Shown in pieces: positions 56,487 through 64,000 of a stretch of 64,000 nt of DNA. The position numbers were made by a program, and so were the translations under genes. The notes below the pieces were generated by a model. It saw only the letters and a program-made list of their open reading frames with translations. It had not been told where the DNA came from and did not search any database. Origin of the DNA: Lactococcus protaetiae (GTDB lineage Bacteria > Bacillota > Bacilli > Lactobacillales > Streptococcaceae); contig NZ_CP041356.1 of NCBI RefSeq assembly GCF_006965445.1, positions 1,860,001-1,924,000 of the forward strand, written 5' to 3'. Within the stretch, counting starts at the first letter, position 1; the number at the start of each line of letters is the position of its first letter.

Positions 56487-56927
56487 TCAAATTTGTTGAC
56501 ATTCAATTGACAAAGTGTCAAGTAAAAATTCTTCGTAAGGGTCCTTGGCATGATATTCTTCAATATATTTGATTTCCTTTACACCAGCCGCAACCACGAG
56601 TTTTAAACAGGCCAGACAAGGAAAAAGTGTAGTATACAAAATTGCTCCTTCGGGTGAAACACCATGCTTTGCCGCTTGTGCAATTGCATTTTGCTCTGCA
56701 TGAACTGTCGCAACACAATGTCCATATTTATCTTCTGTGCAACCAACATCTGTGCAGTGTGGCATCCCAGACACCGCACCATTGTACCCTGTTGAAAGCA
56801 ACTGCCCACTCGGACTCACCAAAAGCGCCCCAACTTGCGCATGAGTACAAGTCGAACGTTTAGCAACAACTTGCACGATTTCCTTAAAATACTCGTCTTT
56901 ACTTGGTCTAGTAAATTTTTCAGTCAT
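56487..56927 (-). CDS. comEB: dCMP deaminase / ComEB-family protein
   Basis: A 146-residue zinc enzyme that deaminates dCMP to dUMP for thymidylate synthesis. The zinc site is CVATVHAEQNAI plus TLFPCLACLKLVV. Extra cysteine/histidine text PHCTDVGCTEDKYGHC is typical of the second zinc site in this family. Although named after the competence locus, it stands alone here and no competence gene is adjacent. AAGGA precedes the ATG at about 10 nt. Confidence 0.9.
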   Translation of the reverse strand: MTEKFTRPSKDEYFKEIVQVVAKRSTCTHAQVGALLVSPSGQLLSTGYNGAVSGMPHCTDVGCTEDKYGHCVATVHAEQNAIAQAAKHGVSPEGAILYTTLFPCLACLKLVVAAGVKEIKYIEEYHAKDPYEEFLLDTLSIECQQI

Positions 56928-56949
56928 GATTAATCATCCTTCAAGTTTT

Positions 56950-57505
56950 AGATTTATTATATCAAGATGTGAGTACGATTGGCAAGAAATGATGAAAAAT
57001 GCCAGTTGACTCTTTGCGCTTCAGCGCATAAGCCAGCGTAGTGCTGAAAGCACGGAGATAAAAAATCTTGGAGAGAAACGGAGTTTCTTGGACAAATTTA
57101 TCTTTTTTCACTCATTTCTAATCGTACGAACTCAGTTATATCAAGATGTGAGGCTGATTGTCCAGAACTCATGAAAATTAGGAAAAGACGGAGATGAGCT
57201 TTGCTCATTGGAGACTTTTATCTATTTTCCTGAGTTCCAAGCAGCCGAACTCAATTATATCAAGATGTGAGCAATACCCTCAAGAAGCGGAGAGAAATGC
57301 CAGTTGGCTCTTTGTGCTTTAGCACCTAAGCCAATGGACAGCGGAGTGCTGAAAGCACGGAGATAGAAAAATGTGGTTGCCTTTTTCAGCTCCTAAGCAA
57401 ACAGACAGAGGAGCGACAAGGTCGCGTAGATCTGCTCACAGAGCAGATTCCATTCTTCCTTTTCCTCTAGTTCCTTGTGTTGTAGACTCAGTTACAGCAT
57501 AACTC
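56950..57505 (-). repeat. Family B tandem repeat block between choQ and comEB
   Basis: ATCAAGATGTGAG recurs at about 56961, 57150 and 57262. CGAACTCAGTTATATCAAGA and CGAACTCAATTATATCAAGA precede the last two. GCCAGTTG.CTCTTTG and GAGTGCTGAAAGCACGGAGAT-like blocks also occur twice (near 57002 and 57310). No gene is seen in 56928-57529. Confidence 0.75.
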
Positions 57506-57529
57506 AAGAAAAGCGACTAACTGTCAGCA

Positions 57530-58480
57530 CTATTGTGTCACTGACAGAAATTCAAAAACCTTCTCACGTGTCAAATTTCCAAGAAATTGCTCATTTTCGT
57601 CAAAAATGGCGATGCTGTCAGTTCTGACAAGAGGTTCATAAGCCGCTGACAACTCTGTCAATACTGACAGAGTTACTTTTGCAGGTTGGTCAGTACTGAC
57701 AAGATGGATTTTGCTCAATACATCACGCAGAGTGTGCTTTTGAGTCAAATTCGCTGCCCCAAAGAATGATTTGACAAAGTCTGTCGCTGGATTATTTTTG
57801 ATGGCTTCGGGTGTGTCGAGCTGGGCAATCGTGCCGTCTGTGACCACAGCAATCCGTGTGCCAACTTTTAGCGCTTCATTCATGTCGTGTGTCACAAAGA
57901 CAATCGTGGTACCAAGCTCTCTGTGAATATCAAGAATTAAATCCTGCAATGCCGTCCTCGAAATCGGATCAAGCGCTGAAAAAGGCTCGTCCATCAAAAT
58001 CAAATCAGGCTCCGCTGCAATCGCACGCAGAATGCCAATCCGCTGCTGCTCACCACCAGAAAGCTCATGCGGATAACGTCCTCGATATTTATCCGCCTCT
58101 AAGCCGACTTTATCAAGCAAATAATCGGCCCGCTCGTGACGTTTTGCCTTGTCCCAACCGCGTAACTCTGGAATCAGCTCAATATTTTGCTGCACCGTCA
58201 TATTGGGAAATAAAGCGATTTGTTGCAAGACATAACCAATCTTCAGACGCAAATTTTGCAAATCATAATCTTTGATACGTTTCCCTGAAAAATAAATATT
58301 TCCATCTGTCGGAACGACCAGCGCGTTAATCATTTTGAGCGTGCTGGTCTTCCCACCACCTGATGGCCCTACGAGGACAAAAATTTCGCCATTTTCAATC
58401 TTAAAATCAAGCCCTTGTACGACTTTTTTGTCGCCATAAGAAAGCCCAACACCTTTAAATTCGATAATTGCTTCTGTCAT
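57530..58480 (-). CDS. choQ: Glycine betaine/choline-type ABC transporter ATPase (ChoQ/OpuCA type)
   Basis: A 316-residue ATPase. Walker A is GPSGGGKTST, the signature HELSGGEQQRIGILRAI, and Walker B LILMDEPFSALDP. A C-terminal CBS-like region (about 255-316, DSIAIFDENEQFLGNL) is shortened relative to OpuCA. Its ATG overlaps the choS stop codon (TAATG), so the two are coupled. The importer takes up quaternary-amine osmolytes; exact substrate is not shown. Confidence 0.88.
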   Translation of the reverse strand: MTEAIIEFKGVGLSYGDKKVVQGLDFKIENGEIFVLVGPSGGGKTSTLKMINALVVPTDGNIYFSGKRIKDYDLQNLRLKIGYVLQQIALFPNMTVQQNIELIPELRGWDKAKRHERADYLLDKVGLEADKYRGRYPHELSGGEQQRIGILRAIAAEPDLILMDEPFSALDPISRTALQDLILDIHRELGTTIVFVTHDMNEALKVGTRIAVVTDGTIAQLDTPEAIKNNPATDFVKSFFGAANLTQKHTLRDVLSKIHLVSTDQPAKVTLSVLTELSAAYEPLVRTDSIAIFDENEQFLGNLTREKVFEFLSVTQ

Positions 58481-60024
58481 TATTTCACCAATCCTTCCGA
58501 TTTCAAAAATTGCCTGGCAACTTCTTGCGCTGTCTTGTGCTGAACATCGACCTGATAATTCATCGTTCTCATTTGTTCATCGGTCAATTTTCCATTCAAC
58601 TTATTTAAAATATTGACAATCTCTGGGTTTTTATCCGCAAAACTCGTTTTCATGAGTGGTGCAGCCTGATATTTTGGAAAGAGATGTTTGCTATCTGTCA
58701 GCACAGTCAAGCCATAACGCTTAATCCCTGAATCCGTTGAATAGACATCAATAATATCTGCCTTACCAGAATTTATCGCAGGATAGGCAAGCGAATTATC
58801 CACCGTTGAAACTTTGCTAAAATCTAAGCCATAAGTTGATTTTAGACCGGCAAATCCATCAGTTCGTGCCATAAATTCTGCATCAAAAGCGACTTTTGCT
58901 GTATCTTCAACCTTTGCCAAATCGGCAATCGTTTTGAGATGATATTTTTTGGCAAATGATGTTTTGACAGCAATCGCATAAGTATCTTGAAATTCTGACG
59001 GTTTTGAATAAGTCATATCAAACTGCTCTGACAGTAACTTTTTACCATTTTCATAAGTTTCATTTGCTGACAGATCTTTGTCAGCGATTGATTTTGGTGT
59101 TTTGACCAAAGATTCAAGCACCGTTCCTGTAAATTCAGGATAAATATCAACTTTTCCGTCTTTTAAAGCACTAAACAGGAAAGTCGTATTTCCCAAATTT
59201 TCTTTCAAAGTGACCTTGACATTAGGGTCATATTCCTTAATCAAACCAGCGTAAATATTATCTAAAATATTAGGTTCTGTTCCTAATTTTCCAGAAATCA
59301 CGATGTTTTCTTTCGACTTTGAAGAAGAATCAAATAGACCTGATTGTGCCAAATTAACCCCGCCAATCACCAAAGCAAGCAAGACTAAAATTCCAATCGC
59401 AACACGCGGACGACGCTTCGACAAATAGCCTAAAAGGCTGGAAAATACAATCGCCAAAAGCGCAGAGCCAAGCGCTCCAATCAAAACAAGATTATAATTA
59501 TAATTGGTCAGCCCAGACATGATAAAAGTTCCAAGGCCGCCAGCGCCAATCAAACCCCCAAGTGTGGCAGTACCTATGATAAAGACAAGTGCCGTGCGAA
59601 TACCAGAAATAATCACTGGCAAGGCCAGAGGCAGCTCAACACGAATCAAGCGCTGATAACGCTTCATACCAAAAGCATCTGCCGCCTCCAGAAGCGCTGG
59701 ATCAATCTCCGCCAGCCCAACATAAGTATTTTGAAAAATAGGCAAGAGCGCATAAACAATCAGCGCAATAATCGTAGGCACTGTCCCAATCCCCACAAAA
59801 GGAATCAAAAGTCCCAAAATAGCAAGTGAAGGAATGGTCTGAAAAACACCCGTCACCTGAAGTAAAATCCCAGCCGCGCGTCGCCTATGCGCCACTAAAA
59901 TCGCCAAAGGAATAGCAATAAATACAGCAATCAATAAGGCAAGTAAAGACATTGACAAATGCTCAAAAATGGCCTGTAAAATCTCCCCTTTTTGCTGTGA
60001 TATTGTTTGTAAAAATTGATTCAT
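58480..60024 (-). CDS. choS: Fused permease and substrate-binding protein of a choline/betaine ABC importer (ChoS type)
   Basis: A 514-residue fusion. Residues 1-205 form the permease with about five or six TM segments and the EAA loop EAADAFGMKRYQRLIRVELP. A further TM near 220 leads into an OpuAC-like binding domain (IVISGKLGTEPNILDNIYAG to the end) that sits outside the cell. The ATG at 60024 has AGGAG 5 nt upstream; the open frame begins eight codons earlier. The fusion is typical of lactic-acid bacteria. Confidence 0.9.
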   Translation of the reverse strand: MNQFLQTISQQKGEILQAIFEHLSMSLLALLIAVFIAIPLAILVAHRRRAAGILLQVTGVFQTIPSLAILGLLIPFVGIGTVPTIIALIVYALLPIFQNTYVGLAEIDPALLEAADAFGMKRYQRLIRVELPLALPVIISGIRTALVFIIGTATLGGLIGAGGLGTFIMSGLTNYNYNLVLIGALGSALLAIVFSSLLGYLSKRRPRVAIGILVLLALVIGGVNLAQSGLFDSSSKSKENIVISGKLGTEPNILDNIYAGLIKEYDPNVKVTLKENLGNTTFLFSALKDGKVDIYPEFTGTVLESLVKTPKSIADKDLSANETYENGKKLLSEQFDMTYSKPSEFQDTYAIAVKTSFAKKYHLKTIADLAKVEDTAKVAFDAEFMARTDGFAGLKSTYGLDFSKVSTVDNSLAYPAINSGKADIIDVYSTDSGIKRYGLTVLTDSKHLFPKYQAAPLMKTSFADKNPEIVNILNKLNGKLTDEQMRTMNYQVDVQHKTAQEVARQFLKSEGLVK

Positions 60025-60261
60025 AAATTCTCCTATCAATAAATTCAAGACTTATTTGTTAAACTACAACACCCCACCTCACAATCATAACGCTATAAAC
60101 ATCAAGTACAAAACGCAGTTTAAGAAAGTTAAGTAGCATCAACAAGTCAAAAAACTATATGTAAATTTCAAACCACTATTTTTATAAAATAAGGTATATT
60201 AAGTGTATGTTTTAAAATTAAAAATATCAAGAAAAAGCATCTTTTTCTTTAAAATAATATC
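60025..60261. other. Short gap between choS and the lyase gene
   Basis: AT-rich, no gene. A small AAGAAAAAG/CTTTTTCTT hairpin at about 60229-60251 lies just after the lyase stop codon and may be a weak terminator. Confidence 0.35.
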
Positions 60262-61782
60262 CTATAATTGCGCTGCACCAAATGAAGCCGCAATTCCCAA
60301 AGTATTTTCAATCAACTCCGAAGCAATTTTCTCAACCAACTCTGATAAATTATAATCTTGATCAAGAAATGGAACGAGTGTTCTAAATTTACTGTAAAGC
60401 TGTTGACTCGCAACACCGAGCCGTTTGACATGGCGCAAATCTATCGCTTGCGCTGCTGAAAGCCCCTCAATCGCTAAAATATAATTAAAATAAGAAAGAA
60501 TTTGCGCATTTTTGGACAAAATTAAAAGTAAATTTGTCGCATAATCCTCAATCCCAGAAGAAATCGGATAAAAATTGTTAATCGTTGTGTTCGTTAAATC
60601 ATTGATTTGTACTTCCAATCGTACAGCCGTTTTTTGCAAAGTTTGAAAACCTAACATCTGCTCATTTGCCGTCAAAAATCGTGGCAAATCCGTGAAACTT
60701 GAATCCCCTAATTTGATGATTCTAAAAACGCTCATTCGTGCAAGCTGTGACAGTGCAGTATTTACCATTTCGAGAGCTAGTGCGACTGATGTCGTATCAT
60801 AATTACTCGTTGATAAGATTTCCTCACGTTCCAAATCCACATAAGGATTTTCATCAGAAACTGTCAAATTTGACGCAACGATTTTTGACAAATAAGTCAA
60901 AGAATCATAAAGACTCGCGACAACACTAGGAAAATTTCTAAAAGAAAGTGGGTCTTGCATTGACTTACGCTGATGATTTTCAAGCAAATAAGAATCTGTC
61001 AAATTTGTCAAAATTTTCTCAGCGGCAAGCCGATAACCACTTCCCTCAGGAGCCGTCTTACGATAATACAAAAAAGGCGTAATATTTCCATCAACAGCTT
61101 CCAAAGTCAGCGAATAAATCAATTCCATATTTGATAAAAGTCGCCTCATCTCATCAATCGCAAAAATAGATAAAGCTTGCGAATAAGCGTTAGAAGAGAC
61201 AATAGATAAGCCATCTTTTACACCCAGCACCACGGCTTTTAGTCCCTCTTTCTCAAAGACTTCTGCCGTTTTCAAAACTCTCCCTTGATAATAAACTTCT
61301 CCTTCTCCCATCAAAACGAGACCAAGAAAAGCCAGCGTTCCCAAATCCGCCTCTCCAATTGACGATGTTGCTTTCATCACAGGAGTAATATGGCGGTTAA
61401 GCAATTCTTTCAAAAGAAAGATAATTTCCTCGCCGACACCAGCATTACCACGTAAAAATGAATGAAGCTTTATCAAAACAACAGCACGGGCCTGAACTTC
61501 TGGAACCAACTCGCCAATCGCCACCAAGTGAGAATAAATCAAGTTCCGATTGAAGTTTTCAAAAGAATCCAAGGCAATGAGCTGGTCTTTGTTTTGCCCG
61601 ACACCCGTATTTAAGCCATAAATTCTTTCTGTTCCATTGGCTTTTTTAAGCACAATTTGCCGCGCTTTTCGGACATTTTGCATCGCTCTTGAATCAAGTT
61701 CAATCACATAATCTTCGCGCGCAATTCTTAACACATCAACGATTTGAAGGTCAAATCCTGTCAAAATAATTTTATGTGCCAT
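60262..61782 (-). CDS. Histidine/aromatic ammonia-lyase homologue lacking the MIO triad
   Basis: A 506-residue protein of the HAL/PAL fold. The N-terminal Tyr motif is IYGLNTGVG (54-62), and ENHQRKSMQDPLSF and SDENPYVD correspond to conserved active-site segments. Where canonical enzymes read SVGASGDLAPLA, this one reads SIGEADLGTLA (141-151). The Ala-Ser-Gly that cyclises to MIO is replaced and one residue shorter. Canonical deamination is therefore doubtful. The ATG at 61782 has AGAGG upstream. It follows the DUF917 gene by 11 nt. I leave out the hutH symbol for this reason. Confidence 0.8.
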   Translation of the reverse strand: MAHKIILTGFDLQIVDVLRIAREDYVIELDSRAMQNVRKARQIVLKKANGTERIYGLNTGVGQNKDQLIALDSFENFNRNLIYSHLVAIGELVPEVQARAVVLIKLHSFLRGNAGVGEEIIFLLKELLNRHITPVMKATSSIGEADLGTLAFLGLVLMGEGEVYYQGRVLKTAEVFEKEGLKAVVLGVKDGLSIVSSNAYSQALSIFAIDEMRRLLSNMELIYSLTLEAVDGNITPFLYYRKTAPEGSGYRLAAEKILTNLTDSYLLENHQRKSMQDPLSFRNFPSVVASLYDSLTYLSKIVASNLTVSDENPYVDLEREEILSTSNYDTTSVALALEMVNTALSQLARMSVFRIIKLGDSSFTDLPRFLTANEQMLGFQTLQKTAVRLEVQINDLTNTTINNFYPISSGIEDYATNLLLILSKNAQILSYFNYILAIEGLSAAQAIDLRHVKRLGVASQQLYSKFRTLVPFLDQDYNLSELVEKIASELIENTLGIAASFGAAQL

Positions 61783-61793
61783 CAAAATCCTCT

Positions 61794-62897
61794 CTATTTT
61801 TCAGGAAATGAATAGCGGTAAAGCTCAATTCCCAGCGCCTTTTCTACATCTGGATATACCCCAGGGTCTTTTGCGCCAGTTGAAAGCTGAAAATGAGATT
61901 GATTAATCTTAAAGACGACAACTTCCTGTCCTTTTTTTATCTCATTGGTAGAAAGTGGGAAAGCATCTTCTGCTCTGAAAACAGTCTGAACATCAGGATA
62001 AGTCGAAATTCTTTCGCCTTTTTCATTTTCAATCGCCATAAATTCATTTTGCGCATAGAGTGTGAAGCGTTGTCCTTTCTCATCTTCAACAACAATCGTT
62101 CCAATATCAAACGCTTGATGAGTATATCGCATACGCTTTGACACCACACGCCCTCGCGCCACAATCTCGCCTTTTGTTTCCTTCACGATTTCATCAATCA
62201 CATGAGCGCCACCTTTTTTCTCCGCCTTGATGATGGTGTGACCCAGATGAATCGCCTGAGATAAACCACCGATGACTGCATTTTCTTTGACATATTTCAC
62301 AGGCAAAGGATGTCTCGCTGTCGCAATGAAGCCGCCGCCTTGATCAGAAGCTGCACGCAATATCTTTGAAGTCGTTTTTGAAGCACCTTTGACTACGACT
62401 TCAACATATTTCCCTGTTTCATGCTTTCCTCCAACCGCCGCCTGAGTTGTGATATATTCTGCTCTGGAATTTACCCCAATATCTCCCATTTCTCCAGTAG
62501 GATGAGCGCGAATATCTCCCGTCACATCAACAATATATAGACCCAGAGCAGCGGCTGTTATCCAGCCATTCGTTGATGAAGACTTCCCATTTTGTGGCGT
62601 CCATAAACCAACAATTTTCTCTGAAATTTGTTCCTGTACGAGCTGAACAGCCTTGATATAGTCTTTCCCCTGCATTTGCCAGTCTGTCGTGCCAGCAGGT
62701 GCTCCAATCGCCGTTTGAGTCAATAAAGTTGCATCATCAGGCAACTCATCAATCGAGATGAGATGAACATCGCCTAGTGACAAAGCAGCATAGCCCATCT
62801 CAAGTCCATGCTCATAAAAAGCACCACCGCCAGAAGCAAAGACTGCTCCACCTTTTACCGCTGCCAATACATCTGTTTTCGTTAATTTTCTCACCAT
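61794..62897 (-). CDS. DUF917 (S-methyl thiohydantoin desulfurase-like) protein
   Basis: A 367-residue protein. The N-terminal GGAVFASGGGAFYEHGLEMG and later TDWQMQGKDYIKAVQLV, DVTGDIRAHPTGEMGDIG match DUF917, a family now named after S-methyl thiohydantoin desulfurase. Its ATG overlaps the urocanase-like stop codon (TAATG). Its place between urocanase-like and lyase-like genes suggests it acts on a hydantoin- or imidazolone-like intermediate. Confidence 0.75.
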   Translation of the reverse strand: MVRKLTKTDVLAAVKGGAVFASGGGAFYEHGLEMGYAALSLGDVHLISIDELPDDATLLTQTAIGAPAGTTDWQMQGKDYIKAVQLVQEQISEKIVGLWTPQNGKSSSTNGWITAAALGLYIVDVTGDIRAHPTGEMGDIGVNSRAEYITTQAAVGGKHETGKYVEVVVKGASKTTSKILRAASDQGGGFIATARHPLPVKYVKENAVIGGLSQAIHLGHTIIKAEKKGGAHVIDEIVKETKGEIVARGRVVSKRMRYTHQAFDIGTIVVEDEKGQRFTLYAQNEFMAIENEKGERISTYPDVQTVFRAEDAFPLSTNEIKKGQEVVVFKINQSHFQLSTGAKDPGVYPDVEKALGIELYRYSFPEK

Positions 62898-64000
62898 TAG
62901 AGTTTCACCCTCCGAATTCCTTTTTTCTCTATCTCATCTAGTGAACGCTCATAGCCTGCATCCGCATAGCGCAAGACACCAAGACTCGTATCATTATCTA
63001 AAGCCAACTTCAAACGCTCAGCCGCCTCTGCTGTGCCATCTGCAACAAGCGTTAATCCTGCAGACTGCATATAACCAGCGTAGCCGCCACCTCCAGCATG
63101 AATGGCAACCAAATCTGCTTTTGAGCTACTTGCCACCATTGCATTGATTAAAGGCCAATCAGAAATGGCATCTGAACCATCCTTGAGATGTTCGGTCATA
63201 ATATTGGGATGGGTCATTGCTCCCGCATCCAAGTGATCTCTCGTAAAAGCCACAGGTGCTTTTAATTTTCCTTCTGCGACAAGTTGATTGACCGCTAAGG
63301 CTAACTTCGTGCGCTCTCCGTGTCCTAGCCAGCTGATTCTAGCAGGCAAGCCTTGCACGGGAACATATTTTCCAGCGAGTTTTATCCAATTTGTCACGAT
63401 TTCATTATCTGAGAAATTTTTGAGCAAATAGTCATCAATCAACTCAATATCCTCTACTTCACCTGATAAAGCAATCCAGCGGAATGGACCGATTGCTCGC
63501 TCAAACAGTGGACGTAAGAAGGCTTCTGTAAAAATAGGAATCTCAAAAGCATTTTCTACACCATAAGCCTTAGCTTGAGTTCGGATATTATTTCCATTAT
63601 CAAAGACGATAGCACCCTGCTCCTTAAACTCTAAAATCGCACGGACTTCTTTAGCCAGACTCTTTCCTGCCTTATCAATCACTTCGTCCGGATTGGCTTT
63701 GCGTAACGCTGCAAGATCCGATAATGCAATGCCCTCTGGAACATAGCCATAGAGCAAATCATGTGCTGCTGTTTGGTCACTGACAATATCAGGGATAATC
63801 CCACGATTGAGCAGTTCAGGATAGATTGTTGCTGCATTAGCAATTAAACCAATAGAAAGTGGCTTTTTAGCGCTCAGAGCTTCATCAATCCAAGTCAAAG
63901 CTTCCTCCAAATCATGCATCTTTCTTTGTAAAAAGCCTGTCGCAATCCTCTTATCCGCCTTGCTCTCATCCACATCGACATCTAATATCACGGCGCCAGC
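62897..64000 (-). CDS. Urocanase-like protein, partial (N-terminus beyond the window)
   Basis: At least 367 residues; the frame stays open to the right edge. Urocanase features are DQTAAHDLLYGY, VFDNGNNIRTQA, GPFRWIALSG, GLPARISWLGHGERTKLAL, FTRDHLDAGAM, DGSDAISDWPL and the glycine-rich IHAGGGGYAGYMQSAG. Against canonical HutU, FDYGNNIR is changed to FDNGNNIR, PGFVPAYIRPLF to PIFTEAFLRPLF, and the near-active-site Cys of GLPARICW to Ser. It is a divergent urocanate-hydratase paralogue, with NAD binding probably retained but the substrate uncertain. Confidence 0.8.
   Translation of the reverse strand, partial: AGAVILDVDVDESKADKRIATGFLQRKMHDLEEALTWIDEALSAKKPLSIGLIANAATIYPELLNRGIIPDIVSDQTAAHDLLYGYVPEGIALSDLAALRKANPDEVIDKAGKSLAKEVRAILEFKEQGAIVFDNGNNIRTQAKAYGVENAFEIPIFTEAFLRPLFERAIGPFRWIALSGEVEDIELIDDYLLKNFSDNEIVTNWIKLAGKYVPVQGLPARISWLGHGERTKLALAVNQLVAEGKLKAPVAFTRDHLDAGAMTHPNIMTEHLKDGSDAISDWPLINAMVASSSKADLVAIHAGGGGYAGYMQSAGLTLVADGTAEAAERLKLALDNDTSLGVLRYADAGYERSLDEIEKKGIRRVKL

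Noticed and set aside
60262-64000. Calling the operon canonical histidine utilisation (hutH/hutU)
   Set aside because: The lyase lacks the MIO-forming triad and the urocanase-like protein has altered conserved residues; symbols would mislead.
1-64000. tRNA, rRNA and CRISPR features
   Set aside because: No T-loop-like sequences in a cloverleaf context, no rRNA segments and no regularly spaced short repeats were seen.

Overview
The window looks like chromosome of a Lactococcus species. The evidence is AT-rich DNA, a fused folKE gene inside a folB-folKE-folP-folQ-folC set, neighbouring murB and potABCD, hom/thrB, a choQ/choS-type osmolyte transporter with fused permease and binding protein, and xpt-pbuX behind a guanine riboswitch. 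The species cannot be fixed from sequence alone. All recognised genes except trmL are on the minus strand. I see no rRNA, tRNA, CRISPR array or transposase.

Layout from left to right. 1-5.2 kb: an AI-2E family transporter fragment, a methyltransferase, an FAD dehydrogenase, rlmD and an ArsD-like gene. 5.4-8.2 kb: an NAD salvage block (pnuC, nadR, the regulator nrtR) with three copies of one operator. 8.3-18 kb: potABCD, murB, a NiaX-like ECF component, thrB and hom. 18.4-27 kb: a deoxynucleoside kinase, the folate genes, engB, clpX and dfrA. 27-30 kb: trmL, pbuX, xpt and the guanine riboswitch. 30.5-31.5 kb: an Rgg regulator. 31.8-46.2 kb: a large surface/cytoskeleton locus. 47.4-52.2 kb: a YDG-repeat surface protein, an RpiR regulator and a decayed gene. 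52.3-60 kb: guaC, a DUF1461-type membrane protein, a NagD-like HAD phosphatase, an acyl-ACP thioesterase, comEB, choQ and choS. 60-64 kb: a hut-like operon with atypical enzymes.

The most interesting locus is 31.8-46.2 kb. One apparent transcription unit encodes a small LPxTG protein, four tandem WxL proteins, a 1651-residue WxL adhesin and a DUF916 anchor protein. It continues directly into a coiled-coil protein, a ParM-like actin ATPase, a second coiled-coil protein, a membrane protein made of an LtaS-like transmembrane domain joined to a cytoplasmic coiled coil, and a helix-turn-helix protein. I read this as a cell-surface complex tied to a dedicated intracellular filament. I know of no description of such a system. 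The second oddity is the hut-like operon: its ammonia-lyase homologue lacks the Ala-Ser-Gly triad that forms the MIO cofactor, and it sits with a DUF917 protein and a divergent urocanase, so ordinary histidine breakdown is unlikely.

Two cross-cutting points affect use of this annotation. First, eight recognised genes plus one small ORF are each interrupted by a single missing base in a run of G or C. This looks like assembly error more than decay, and I list the eight recognised genes over their full spans. Second, many gaps hold GC-richer interspersed repeats with covarying hairpins, some of which separate genes that look as if they belong together (hom/thrB, folQ/folC).
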